Assembly: GCA_029262055.1 (NCBI GenBank)
Contig: JAJDAD010000004.1
Span: 1-37,708 of the forward strand
Source of the DNA: Candidatus Zhuqueibacterota bacterium
GTDB taxonomy: Bacteria; Zhuqueibacterota; Zhuqueibacteria; Oceanimicrobiales; Oceanimicrobiaceae
DNA length: 37,708 nt
Reading direction: 5' to 3'
How positions within the stretch are numbered: the first letter of the stretch is position 1; every line of letters begins with the position of its first letter. A program made the translations under genes and the position numbers. This document shows positions 15,741 through 23,840 of the stretch, piece after piece. A model generated the notes under the pieces. The model did not search any database. It worked only from the letters and a program-made list of their open reading frames with translations, and was not told the DNA's origin.

Positions 15741-16844
15741 ATGAAAATTAAACAAATCGATGTATTTCAGGTTGAGTACAAACTGCTGCAAGAGAAGTAC
15801 TCGTGGTCACGCGGGCAGTCGGTCGACTCGTTCATCAGTACAATAGTCAAACTGTCAACCGACGCCGGCATCAGTGGCTTCGGTGAAGTTTGTCCACTGG
15901 GATCTGCCTACATGTCGGCCTACGCGCGCGGCGTCCCAAGCGGAATTGCTGAAATTGCGCCGGCACTGATCGGCCTGGATCCACGCCAGATAAACAAGGT
16001 CAACGATGTGATGGATCACACCCTGCAGGGGCACAATTATGTCAAATCACCCGTGGACATCGCCTGCTGGGACATCCTCGGTAAAGTCAGCGGTCAACCC
16101 GTTTGTACTTTGCTGGGCGGACGCTATGTGGAAGATTTTCCGTTGTATCGCGCCATTTCGCAGCGAACGCCGGAAGGCATGCAGGAGGATGTTGACAAAT
16201 ACCGCGCTGAAGGTTATCATAGGTTTCAGCTAAAAGTCGGCGGCGACGCCGATGATGACATCGCCCGCATCAAGGCGGTTCTTAAGATAATGCAGCCTGA
16301 CGACACCCTGATTGCTGACGCGAACACGGGCTGGATCATGCGCAACGCGATTCGGGTAGTCAACGCGGTGGCGGGCGGAGATCTTTATATCGAGCAACCC
16401 TGCATCACGATTGAGGAATGTTTGACGGTTCGACAGAATACGACTTTACCGATGGTGATAGACGAACCCATGACCGGCGTCGGCCCCTTCCTGGAGGCGC
16501 ATCGCAAGCATGCCATGGATGTGATTAACATAAAAATTTCGCGGGTCGGCGGATTGACCAAGGCCAAACAACTGCGCGACCTGTGTCAATCTCTTGGCGT
16601 TGCGATGACCCTGGAAGACAGTTGGGGCGGCGATCTGGCAACCGCCGCGATTACTCACCTGGTGGGGAGCACGCGCTCTGAATTCTATTTCACTTCCACT
16701 GATTTTAACAGCTACAACGATCTCAGTATTGCCGAAGACGCGCCTCGCAGGGAGAAAGGCCGCCTGCGCGTCCCGACCGGCGCCGGGCTTGCCATAACGA
16801 TTGATGAAAGCAAGCTTGGTGCGCCGCTGTTTACGGTAGCCTAA
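15741..16844 (+). CDS. Enolase-superfamily enzyme, probable cis-3-hydroxy-L-proline dehydratase or hydroxyproline-betaine epimerase
   Basis: A 367-aa mandelate racemase/muconate lactonizing subgroup protein. The paired bases are K165 (FQLKVGG) and K265 (INIKISRVGG); the metal ligands are D193 (ADANTGW), E218 (YIEQP) and D241 (VIDEP); LEDSWGGD closes the barrel. The Lys/Lys pair fits 1,1-proton-transfer chemistry on proline-like substrates, as in HpbD (4R-hydroxyproline betaine 2-epimerase) and the enolase-type cis-3-hydroxy-L-proline dehydratase. No Rieske demethylase for betaines is nearby, whereas a trans-3-hydroxyproline dehydratase and a pyrroline-2-carboxylate reductase are, so the dehydratase is favoured. 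The exact substrate is inferred. Confidence 0.8.
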   Translation: MKIKQIDVFQVEYKLLQEKYSWSRGQSVDSFISTIVKLSTDAGISGFGEVCPLGSAYMSAYARGVPSGIAEIAPALIGLDPRQINKVNDVMDHTLQGHNYVKSPVDIACWDILGKVSGQPVCTLLGGRYVEDFPLYRAISQRTPEGMQEDVDKYRAEGYHRFQLKVGGDADDDIARIKAVLKIMQPDDTLIADANTGWIMRNAIRVVNAVAGGDLYIEQPCITIEECLTVRQNTTLPMVIDEPMTGVGPFLEAHRKHAMDVINIKISRVGGLTKAKQLRDLCQSLGVAMTLEDSWGGDLATAAITHLVGSTRSEFYFTSTDFNSYNDLSIAEDAPRREKGRLRVPTGAGLAITIDESKLGAPLFTVA

Positions 16845-16863
16845 ACTGATTGCGTTAACCAGC

Positions 16864-16892
16864 ATGTCATTCCTGCGGAAGCAGGAATCCAT
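16864..16892 (+). repeat. Left palindromic repeat of the GIY-YIG unit
   Basis: A 29-bp repeat that begins ATGTCATTCC and contains the self-complementary arms ATTCCTGC/GCAGGAAT. It belongs to the common GTCATTCC(C/T)GCG...GC(G/A)GGAATCC class of intergenic palindromes. Its complement recurs at 17232-17260 with one mismatch by eye. Confidence 0.85.
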
Positions 16893-16927
16893 GAATGTAA
16901 AGGATCTTCAATAGTGGGCCAAGGGAA

Positions 16928-17218
16928 GTGAAGAACTACTATGTTTACATCCTTGCAAGCAAGAAGAACGGTACCTTATACATTGGAGTAACCGGCGACC
17001 TTCTAAAAAGAATCGATGAGCATAAGAATGATCTGGTCAAAGGTTTCACGTCCAAGTATCAAGTTCATCAGCTTGTCTATTTTGAGCAGACCACTGACGT
17101 CCACGCTGCGCTTGTAAGAGAAAAGAGACTAAAAGCGTGGAAGCGGCAATGGAAAATAGAGCTTATCGAACAGAACAACCCTGAATGGCGAGACTTATAT
17201 GGAGATTTGTTAGGATAA
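16928..17218 (+). CDS. GIY-YIG domain nuclease (URI-type)
   Basis: A 96-aa protein that is a single GIY-YIG domain: the YVYIL and YIGVT strands (GIY/YIG equivalents), the conserved Arg in LLKRIDEHK, and the Glu in REKRLKAWKR that binds the metal. Length and ending (NPEWRDLYGDLLG) match the short, free-standing UPF0213/YhbQ-like group. The start is GTG at 16928 with only a weak AAGGGA site. It has no metabolic link to its neighbours and is bracketed by inverted palindromes, so it is probably a selfish or domesticated nuclease. Codon use looks less GC-rich than the adjacent genes. Confidence 0.9.
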   Translation: MKNYYVYILASKKNGTLYIGVTGDLLKRIDEHKNDLVKGFTSKYQVHQLVYFEQTTDVHAALVREKRLKAWKRQWKIELIEQNNPEWRDLYGDLLG

Positions 17219-17231
17219 TAGGACAAAAACA

Positions 17232-17260
17232 ATGGATTCCTGCTTTCGCAGGAATGACAT
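17232..17260 (-). repeat. Right palindromic repeat of the GIY-YIG unit
   Basis: The inverted partner of the 16864-16892 repeat, beginning 14 bases after the GIY-YIG stop codon (ATGGATTCCTGC...GGAATGACAT on the plus strand). Each copy is itself a hairpin (GGATTCCTGC with GCAGGAAT). Confidence 0.85.
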
Positions 17261-17398
17261 CATCAGTGGTACAATGAGATGGTGGTACACGACTTGACCA
17301 CTACCCACTCAAATCAACATAGAGTCTCTTTCGGCGCTAACGCGCACAACGGATTAAATATAGTATCCTGGACCTGACCAAACCGGAGGAACAGAGCC

Positions 17399-18787
17399 GT
17401 GTTTTCAACCGAAACCTATGTAAATCGTAGAAAGAAATTGCAGGGACAAGTCGATGCCGGCTTGCTGGTGTTTTTGGGCAACAACGAAAGCCCGATGAAC
17501 TACGAGGATAATACCTACTTCTTCCGGCAAGACAGTTCCTTTCTCTATTTTTGGGGGTTGAGCAGTCCCGGCCTGGCGGCGACCATCGATCTCGATTCCG
17601 GAACAGAAACGCTGTACGGCGACGATCTTACCGTTGACCAAATCATCTGGATGGGCTCACAGCCGCTACTAAAGGACCGAAGTGTCGCAGTAGGTGTACA
17701 AAACACGCAATCATTCGCAGACTTCTCAAAGACCATCAGGCAGGCTCAGCAACAGGGCCGGCAGGTTCACTTCTTGCCGCTGTACCGGCACGACAACATC
17801 ATTCTGCTCAGCGAACTCCTCGGGGCTGTCCCGAGCAATTTGAAACACCTGGCCTCGTCTGAGTTCACCAAAGCAGTGATCGCGCAACGCATTATCAAAA
17901 GCCCGGAAGAAGTCGGCGAAATCGAAAAGGCGCTCGCAATTACGCATGAGATGCACACCTTCGCCATGCGCAATGCCAGGCCGGGGATGATCGAACAGGA
18001 AATCGCCGGAGCCATGGAAGGTATCGCCGTCTCGCATGGCGGCAACCTCGCTTATCCCATCATCTTTTCCACCGACGGCCAGACTCTGCACAATCACTAC
18101 CACGGCAACGTTATGCAATCGGGTGACATTGCGGTGAACGACTGTGGCGCTGAAGCGCCCTCCGCATACGCCAGCGACATCACCCGCACCATTCCCATTG
18201 GCGGAAAATTTGTCGGAGCGCAGCGCGAGGTTTACCAGATAGTCCTCGAATCGATGGAAAGCGGAATCGCAAAATGCCGGCCCGGGGTGAAGTTTAAAGA
18301 CATCCACCTGCATTGCAGCAAAATTCTGGTCGATGGCCTTAAGAGTCTGGGCCTGATGCAGGGCGACACCGACGAAGCGGTTGCTGCCGGCGCGCATGCC
18401 ATGTTCTTTCAGTGCGGCACCGGACACATGATGGGCCTGGATGTGCACGACATGGAAGACCTCGGCGAGCAGTACGTCGGTTACGACGCGGAAACGCAGC
18501 GCAGCGAGCAGTTCGGGTTGTGTTATTTGCGCCTGGGCAAACAGCTCGAGCCCGGTTTTGTGGTGACGGTCGAGCCAGGTATTTACCTGATTCCTGAACT
18601 GATCGATATGTGGCAGGCGGACAACAAATTGTCCGAGTTCATCAATTATTCCGAGGTTAACAAATTCCGGGACTTTGGCGGCGTACGGATTGAGGAGAAT
18701 ATCTTGATTACGGAGTCCGGTCAAGAAATACTCGGCAAGCCGATTCCCAGAAGCATCGCCGACGTCGAAACACTGGCTGCCGGCTAA
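17399..18787 (+). CDS. Xaa-Pro aminopeptidase/prolidase (M24B)
   Basis: A 462-aa metallopeptidase with an N-terminal creatinase-like domain (about 1-165) and a C-terminal pita-bread domain. The dinuclear metal ligands can be seen: D248 (VNDCG), D260 (YASDITRT), H343 (GTGHMMG), E392 (TVEPGIY) and E432 (RIEENIL). There is no signal peptide, so it would act in the cytoplasm on Xaa-Pro/Xaa-Hyp di- or oligopeptides, complementing the exported dipeptidyl peptidase. The start is GTG at 17399 behind GGAGGA at suitable spacing. A -10-like TATAGT at 17359-17364 suggests its own promoter. Confidence 0.9.
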   Translation: MFSTETYVNRRKKLQGQVDAGLLVFLGNNESPMNYEDNTYFFRQDSSFLYFWGLSSPGLAATIDLDSGTETLYGDDLTVDQIIWMGSQPLLKDRSVAVGVQNTQSFADFSKTIRQAQQQGRQVHFLPLYRHDNIILLSELLGAVPSNLKHLASSEFTKAVIAQRIIKSPEEVGEIEKALAITHEMHTFAMRNARPGMIEQEIAGAMEGIAVSHGGNLAYPIIFSTDGQTLHNHYHGNVMQSGDIAVNDCGAEAPSAYASDITRTIPIGGKFVGAQREVYQIVLESMESGIAKCRPGVKFKDIHLHCSKILVDGLKSLGLMQGDTDEAVAAGAHAMFFQCGTGHMMGLDVHDMEDLGEQYVGYDAETQRSEQFGLCYLRLGKQLEPGFVVTVEPGIYLIPELIDMWQADNKLSEFINYSEVNKFRDFGGVRIEENILITESGQEILGKPIPRSIADVETLAAG

Positions 18788-18819
18788 GCTGTCCCTTGCC
18801 GTAAATGAACGATTCACAA

Positions 18820-18900
18820 GTAGGCCGCATTTTATGCGGCGACTTGAGCATTGGCGGATAGAATCCGCCCTACTTCTGCATTACAAACCCTGACAGGGTT
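18820..18900. repeat. Cluster of three intergenic palindromes
   Basis: The cluster is GCCGCAT-TTT-ATGCGGC (18824-18840), GGCGGAT-AGA-ATCCGCC (18853-18869) and AACCCTG-A-CAGGGTT (18886-18900), all perfect. The first two lie between an outer GTAGG (18820) and CCTAC (18873). They resemble dispersed REP-like repeats. The hairpins could also end transcription after the prolidase, although no T-tract follows. They occupy the region that a longer ATG-started form of the next gene would have to encode, which argues for the downstream TTG start. Confidence 0.7.
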
Positions 18901-18922
18901 AACCCAATCCGGAGTGCTCTTC

Positions 18923-19909
18923 TTGAACAAACCCCTGCGCTTTCTGTCACGTGATGACGTCAGGCAGTCACTGAGCATGGGTGACGCCATCGGGCTGATG
19001 CGCGACGCTTTCGTGCAACTCTCCAAAGGGGAAGCCGTCGTTCCGGTTCGCCTTACCATGGAGATCGAGCGCGAGCAATCACGCACCCTGCTGATGCCGG
19101 CTTACCTGGCGCGCAACCGCCAGACCAGCGTAAAGATTGTCCAGATCCTGGACCAAAATCCTGAGCGCGGCCTGCCGTACATTCAGGCCATCGTGCTGCT
19201 GGCGGACAGCGAAACCGGCCAGCCGCTGGCCATGATGGACGGCGAATATCTCACGGCCCTGCGTACGGGCGCCGCCAGCGGCCTCGCAACCGACCTGCTG
19301 GCGCGAAAAGATGCGTCCACTGCTGCCATCATCGGGGCGGGAGCCCAGGCCCGTTTTCAACTAGAGGCTGTGGCCAAAGTCCGTGACCTCAGTGAAGCCT
19401 TCATTCTGAATCGCAATGTCGCAAAGGCGGAGCAGTTCGCCGAGACGATGAGCGCCCAACTCTCGTTCCCGGTACACGTCGCTGAAACCGGCGCAGTGCT
19501 CAAACAAGCCGATATCATCTGCACCGCCACCAGCGCCCGCGAGCCGGTTTTCAAGCACAGCGATCTCAAGCCGGGAGCGCATATCAACGGCATCGGCGCT
19601 TACAAAGCCGGTATGTGCGAGGTCCCCGCCGAAACCATTGCACACGCAAAAGTGGTGGTCGATCATCGCGAATCGTGTCTCGCGGAAGCAGGCGACTTGA
19701 TCGCAGCAATTGCCGCCGGCGCTTTTTCGGAGAGCGACATCTACGCGGAATTGGGTGAAATCGCTGCCGGCGACAAACCCGGCAGGCAGTCCGACACTGA
19801 AATTACTTTCTTTAAATCCGTGGGCAATGCGGTGCAGGATTTGGCAGCGGCGAGTGCGGTGCTGGCGAAGGCGGAGGCGCTTGGGTTGGGGACGGAGGTT
19901 AGCCTCTAG
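18923..19909 (+). CDS. Ornithine cyclodeaminase/mu-crystallin family: 1-pyrroline-2-carboxylate reductase (probable)
   Basis: A 328-aa protein with the family landmarks [25 protein letters not shown], the NAD(P) motif [30 protein letters not shown] and [15 protein letters not shown]. Most such enzymes in hydroxyproline clusters are reductases (LhpI type) that turn 1-pyrroline-2-carboxylate into L-proline, and here two dehydratases would make exactly that substrate. The TTG at 18923 is chosen because GGAG lies 8 bases upstream and the earlier frame runs through palindromic repeats. A true ornithine cyclodeaminase is less likely from context. It is the last gene of the island. Confidence 0.85.
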   Translation: MNKPLRFLSRDDVRQSLSMGDAIGLMRDAFVQLSKGEAVVPVRLTMEIEREQSRTLLMPAYLARNRQTSVKIVQILDQNPERGLPYIQAIVLLADSETGQPLAMMDGEYLTALRTGAASGLATDLLARKDASTAAIIGAGAQARFQLEAVAKVRDLSEAFILNRNVAKAEQFAETMSAQLSFPVHVAETGAVLKQADIICTATSAREPVFKHSDLKPGAHINGIGAYKAGMCEVPAETIAHAKVVVDHRESCLAEAGDLIAAIAAGAFSESDIYAELGEIAAGDKPGRQSDTEITFFKSVGNAVQDLAAASAVLAKAEALGLGTEVSL

Positions 19910-20194
19910 CTGACCGTCACTGCAAGACACCTCGAAAATGTGAACCTTTAGTACTCCGAATCTTCCTTCTTAAAATTATTTCTTGTTTCACAATATGCTA
20001 GTATCTATGTTGGTGCTGGTGTTGTCTTCGTGATTCTTCCAACATTATCCTTAATGGGCAGGGACAAAGTGGAGAACTACCGTACATTCCCAATAGATCA
20101 ATAAACGAAGTTGTGCTACCTGGACTTTGTCGAGAAATGATCTGATGAACAATTTCCCATTCCATTAAATCACGAGCTAAACACGGAGGTTGCC

Positions 20195-20512
20195 ATGCAG
20201 TACCGCGTTGCCCTCGCTCCCCAGCTTGAGTTATCCGCCTCTGAGTTCGTAGCGGCCTGGAACACGAGTCAACATGCCGAAGGTGCCCCGGCTGTCGTCG
20301 ATGAAGTTCTCAGGGAATCGTTCTTGTCGCCGGAAACCACGGTTGCCCTTATCACGGTGGCAGTGACTATCCCGGCCACCGTGATCGCCAGCTTTGTCTC
20401 GGAATACCTGAAGAAGAAATTCATTGAAAGGGAACCCCCAAAAGTGACGGTCACCACGATCAGTGCCCCGGACGGACAACCCGTCTGGATCGTCAAACAG
20501 ACAGAAGAATAA
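20195..20512 (+). CDS. Small single-helix protein partnered with the CHAT-STAND protein
   Basis: A 105-aa protein with a soluble N-terminal part (YRVALAPQLELSASEFVAAWNTS), one hydrophobic helix (TTVALITVAVTIPATVIASFV, about 48-68), a basic anchor (EYLKKKFIERE) and a C-terminal strand-like tail (VTVTTISAPDGQPVWIVKQTEE). The EFVAAWN motif plus one helix resembles small proteins found before CHAT-domain genes in other bacteria; that likeness is from memory. GGAGG sits 5 bases before the ATG. Its stop is 34 bases before the CHAT gene, so the two are almost surely one operon. It might be a membrane anchor, sensor or protease target. Confidence 0.7.
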   Translation: MQYRVALAPQLELSASEFVAAWNTSQHAEGAPAVVDEVLRESFLSPETTVALITVAVTIPATVIASFVSEYLKKKFIEREPPKVTVTTISAPDGQPVWIVKQTEE

Positions 20513-20546
20513 ACACGACATCGCCAAGACCCAGCGAGGTATGTCC

Positions 20547-23500
20547 ATGGCCACGCCGATCATAGTCCGCGAAGTGAAGAAAAACAAAAAGAGCTTTGCC
20601 GCCACCGTGCAGTTTGACCCGGAGGGCGCGCCGTATGAGATTACGGTAACCGATCCGTTTTCAGAGCAGGAGGAGGATCTGCTGGAATGGTATTTTGAGG
20701 ACTGGTTGAATTTTCCCTTCACCGACAAGGTTCCCGCCGAACAGGCCGCGACCAGCATTCGCGCTTATGGCGAGGCGTTGTTTGAGCAAGTCTTCCGGCG
20801 CAATCCTGATGTTTATCACGAATATCGAGAATTGCGAGCTGAAGACATCAGTCTGGAGATTATCGGCTCGCCGGAGTTCCACGCGCTGCACTGGGAGGCC
20901 CTGCACGATCCCAACGATGAGCGGCCGCTGGCGGTGGATGCGGTGGTGGTGCGCAAAAACCTGAAGCCGGTTAGGAAACGGGCCAAAGTGCAGCCGGCAC
21001 CCCAACTGCGGGTGCTCCTGGTCACCGCCCGTCCGTCCGGTGTGCGCGACGTCAGCTACCGTACCGTCTCCCGGCCCCTGGTTGAGGCATTGGAGACCGG
21101 CAAAGTTGCGGCTCAAATTGATATGGTGCGCCCCGGCACTTTTGAAGCCTTGGTGAACCACCTGGAAGATGTGCGGGACAGGCACGGCGACGGCTACTAC
21201 CACATCATCCACCTCGACATGCACGGAGCCTTGCTCACCTACGCCCAGTATCAAAAAATTGCGGAGGAACACCGGCCTAATCGGTACACCTTCCGCGGCG
21301 ACTACGCCAAAACGCCCATAAAGAAATACCACGGTCAGAAGGCATTCTTGTTTTTTGACGACACCGATGGGAAAGCGGAAAGCGGCGGCGAACCGGTCAG
21401 TGCCGATGACCTGGCCCACCTGCTCAATATGCGCCAGGTACCCGTTGTGATACTCAATGCCTGCCAGTCCGGTAAACAGGTGGGAGAAGCAGAAACCAGT
21501 TTGGGTGGTCGCCTTTTAGCCGCCGGAGCGCAACTGGTGGTGGCCATGGGCTATTCGGTTACGGTATCTGCGGCGCGGCTGTTGATGACCACCCTCTACC
21601 GTCAACTGCTGGCCGGGCGAGAGCCGGCTGTGGCGATTAGGCGGGCGCGGCTGGAACTGTACAACGACAAGCGCAGGCAAGCCGCTTTTGGCCAGGAAAT
21701 CAAGCTGGAAGATTGGCTGTTGCCGGTCATTTACCAGAACCGTGCCCCCGGCTTCGACAAAGACACCTTCCAGGGCGTGGTGGTGACCACCGCTACACCC
21801 TATGCTCCACCCCGCACGACCTATCGTTTTGTGGGGCGCGACGTTGATATTCTGCAAGTAGAGCGCCACTTGTTACATGAGCGCAACCTGTTGCTGATAC
21901 GCGGCATGGGGGGCGCCGGCAAAACCACCTTGCTGCATCACCTGGGCTGGTGGTGGCAAAAGACCCGCTTTGTGGCGCAAGTCTTTTACTTTGGCTACGA
22001 TGCCAGGGCGTATCATCTGCAGGAAATTGTGAGCGCGATCGGCGGGCAGTTGGGGTTGGACCTCTCCGGCATTGCAGCCGATGACCGCGCAGCGGTGCTG
22101 CATGAGTTGAAAAGCACGCGCCATCTGTTGATTATGGACAACCTGGAATCGATCACCGGCGAACAGTTAGCCGTGCAAAACACGCTGCCGCCGGAAGCAC
22201 AAGCAGAGCTCCGCAGCTTTCTGCAGGAACTCCTGAATACTCAAAGCCTGGTGCTGCTCGGTTCCCGTGGTGGTGAAGAGTGGCTGCGTCCGCACCCGCT
22301 GCGCGCTGGCGATGTGTACGATTTACCGGGGCTGGATTACGAGGCGCAGACCGCGCTGGCCCAGGACATTTTGCAGGTGGCGGGCGCGCCCCGCTACCCG
22401 GAGTTGGCCGGGCACCGGGACGACTTCGAACGATTGCTCAAGCTGCTGGGCGGTTACCCGCTGGCGCTGGAGGTCGTGCTGGCCAACCTGGCGCAGGCCA
22501 CCCCGGCTGAAATTATTGCACGTTTGCAGGCAGCAGATGTCGACCTGGACAATCAGAAGGAGGCGGCTGAAAAAACCGACAGCATCCTGAAATGCATTGA
22601 CTATTCCCACAGCAACCTGTCCGAAGACGCGCAGGCGCTGCTGCTGTGCCTGGCCCCCTTTACCGGCGTGATCAATACCGGCTGGCTTGAACAGTACACG
22701 GAGAGGTTAAAAGCTCAACCTGCCCTGGCCGATTTGCCCTACGCCCAATGGCAGACGGTCTTGCAGGAGGCGGTCAACTGGGGCCTGCTGCAGCCGCACG
22801 AAAAGCTCAATGGTTACCTGCGCTTGCAGCCAATTCTCCCATACTTTCTCAAGACCCGTCTGAGTGATGAATCGCAGGCCGCGCCGAAGCAGGCCATAGA
22901 AGCCGCCTTCCGCGAGCATTACAACGGAATCGGCAATCACTTGGTTCAGGCGCTGCGATCAAAAAAAACGGAAGAGAAACAAATTGGCGGTGTGTTAATT
23001 CGGGTTGAGGAAGAGAACATGCTGGGCGCTGTCCAAATTGCGCTCAAACAGCAAGATGATTTTTGGGGCGCCTATGATGCATTAGAAGAGTACCTTGACC
23101 AAGCGAAGTTGTCCGAAAAACGACTTCTTTTAAGTAAGTTGATTGTTGACTCTCAGGCTAACTTCAAGAATTCAAGTGAGGATTTGTCCTCCACATTCCT
23201 ATTGGCAATGGGTCGGCTTGGGCATGTTCAATTACAAACTCAGCAATATGAAGAGGCCGAGCGGACTTATCGCCAAAAACTTGAACGAATCGAAAATCAA
23301 ACCAGTTGGAGTCGCGAACAGAAGCAACGCTCGCAAGCCTCTACCTTACACCAATTGGGCATCGTGGCGCAGGAACAGCGGCAGTGGCCGGCTGCCGAAG
23401 GCTACTACAAAGAGGCGCTGCAAATCAAAATCGAATTCAAAGACCGCTACGAGCAAGCCGGGACCTTGCACCAATTGGGCAGAGTGGCGCAGGAACAGCG

Positions 23501-23840
23501 GCAGTGGCCGGCTGCCGAAGGCTACTACAAAGAGGCGCTGCAAATCAAAATCGAATTCAAAGACCGCTACGAGCAAGCCTCTACCTTGCACAACTTGGGC
23601 ATCGTGGCGCAGGAACAGCGGCAGTGGCCGGCGGCTGCGGAGTTTGGGTTAGAGGCTGCCGAGATTCTTGTTCAGCATGAGGACCAACACAATTTGGGGA
23701 TTGTGTTGCGCAGCTTGGCTCGCGTCTGGCGGGAGACCCGGAAAGCCCAAATCCCCCGAAAAATCGGAGAGTTACTGGGGATTCCGGTTGCCGAGGCAGA
23801 AGCATTGCTGGGTAAGTTCGAAGACACGGGCTCCGAGTAA
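20547..23840 (+). CDS. CHAT protease - STAND (NB-ARC-like) ATPase - TPR protein
   Basis: A 1097-aa multidomain protein. N-terminal part: beta-rich region (1-145). CHAT caspase-like protease (about 150-400) with H226 in HLDMHG and C306 in LNACQSG. STAND ATPase with Walker A GMGGAGKT (453-460), Walker B LLIMDN (D531), sensor LGSRGG (571-576) and LGGYPLALEV (634-643). A winged-helix/linker region follows, then TPRs (about 870-1065). The layout matches signal-sensing STAND proteases, some of which act in phage defence: TPRs sense, ATPase oligomerises, CHAT cleaves. ATG at 20547 is preferred over 20541 because GAGG is 7 bases away. Function as defence is inferred. Confidence 0.9.
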   Translation: MATPIIVREVKKNKKSFAATVQFDPEGAPYEITVTDPFSEQEEDLLEWYFEDWLNFPFTDKVPAEQAATSIRAYGEALFEQVFRRNPDVYHEYRELRAEDISLEIIGSPEFHALHWEALHDPNDERPLAVDAVVVRKNLKPVRKRAKVQPAPQLRVLLVTARPSGVRDVSYRTVSRPLVEALETGKVAAQIDMVRPGTFEALVNHLEDVRDRHGDGYYHIIHLDMHGALLTYAQYQKIAEEHRPNRYTFRGDYAKTPIKKYHGQKAFLFFDDTDGKAESGGEPVSADDLAHLLNMRQVPVVILNACQSGKQVGEAETSLGGRLLAAGAQLVVAMGYSVTVSAARLLMTTLYRQLLAGREPAVAIRRARLELYNDKRRQAAFGQEIKLEDWLLPVIYQNRAPGFDKDTFQGVVVTTATPYAPPRTTYRFVGRDVDILQVERHLLHERNLLLIRGMGGAGKTTLLHHLGWWWQKTRFVAQVFYFGYDARAYHLQEIVSAIGGQLGLDLSGIAADDRAAVLHELKSTRHLLIMDNLESITGEQLAVQNTLPPEAQAELRSFLQELLNTQSLVLLGSRGGEEWLRPHPLRAGDVYDLPGLDYEAQTALAQDILQVAGAPRYPELAGHRDDFERLLKLLGGYPLALEVVLANLAQATPAEIIARLQAADVDLDNQKEAAEKTDSILKCIDYSHSNLSEDAQALLLCLAPFTGVINTGWLEQYTERLKAQPALADLPYAQWQTVLQEAVNWGLLQPHEKLNGYLRLQPILPYFLKTRLSDESQAAPKQAIEAAFREHYNGIGNHLVQALRSKKTEEKQIGGVLIRVEEENMLGAVQIALKQQDDFWGAYDALEEYLDQAKLSEKRLLLSKLIVDSQANFKNSSEDLSSTFLLAMGRLGHVQLQTQQYEEAERTYRQKLERIENQTSWSREQKQRSQASTLHQLGIVAQEQRQWPAAEGYYKEALQIKIEFKDRYEQAGTLHQLGRVAQEQRQWPAAEGYYKEALQIKIEFKDRYEQASTLHNLGIVAQEQRQWPAAAEFGLEAAEILVQHEDQHNLGIVLRSLARVWRETRKAQIPRKIGELLGIPVAEAEALLGKFEDTGSE
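23333..23632 (+). repeat. 120-bp tandem DNA repeat inside the TPR region (about 2.5 copies)
   Basis: Copies start at 23333, 23453 and 23573 (the last one partial). The first two differ at about six of 120 positions by eye. Each unit encodes 40 residues including LGIVAQEQRQWPAAEGYY and KEALQIKIEFKDRYEQA, one TPR. Such DNA-level identity means recent duplication or gene conversion and should make the copy number variable between strains. Confidence 0.95.

Larger units (their letters stand above)
16864..17260 (+). mobile_element. GIY-YIG gene enclosed by inverted palindromic repeats
   Basis: A 397-bp unit consisting of one small GIY-YIG nuclease gene with near-identical 29-bp inverted repeats at its two ends, inserted between two hydroxyproline-pathway genes. 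The codirectional metabolic genes on both sides are intact. Layout suggests a compact insertion whose nuclease may promote spread of the palindrome. That mobility is an inference from arrangement; no target duplication was identified. Confidence 0.5.

Noticed and set aside
17726-18817. Long minus-strand ORF of 363 codons
   Set aside because: It is entirely antisense to the Xaa-Pro peptidase, whose metal ligands are all present; a mirror frame caused by GC-rich codons.
19954-20104. Hydrophobic plus-strand stretch (YVGAGVVFVILPTLSLMGRDK) before the small CHAT partner
   Set aside because: It looks membrane-like but has no usable start codon or ribosome site after its upstream stop; kept as noncoding leader.
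23333-23632. Possible CRISPR-like array
   Set aside because: The repeats are contiguous 120-bp coding units in frame with the TPR domain, with no spacers.
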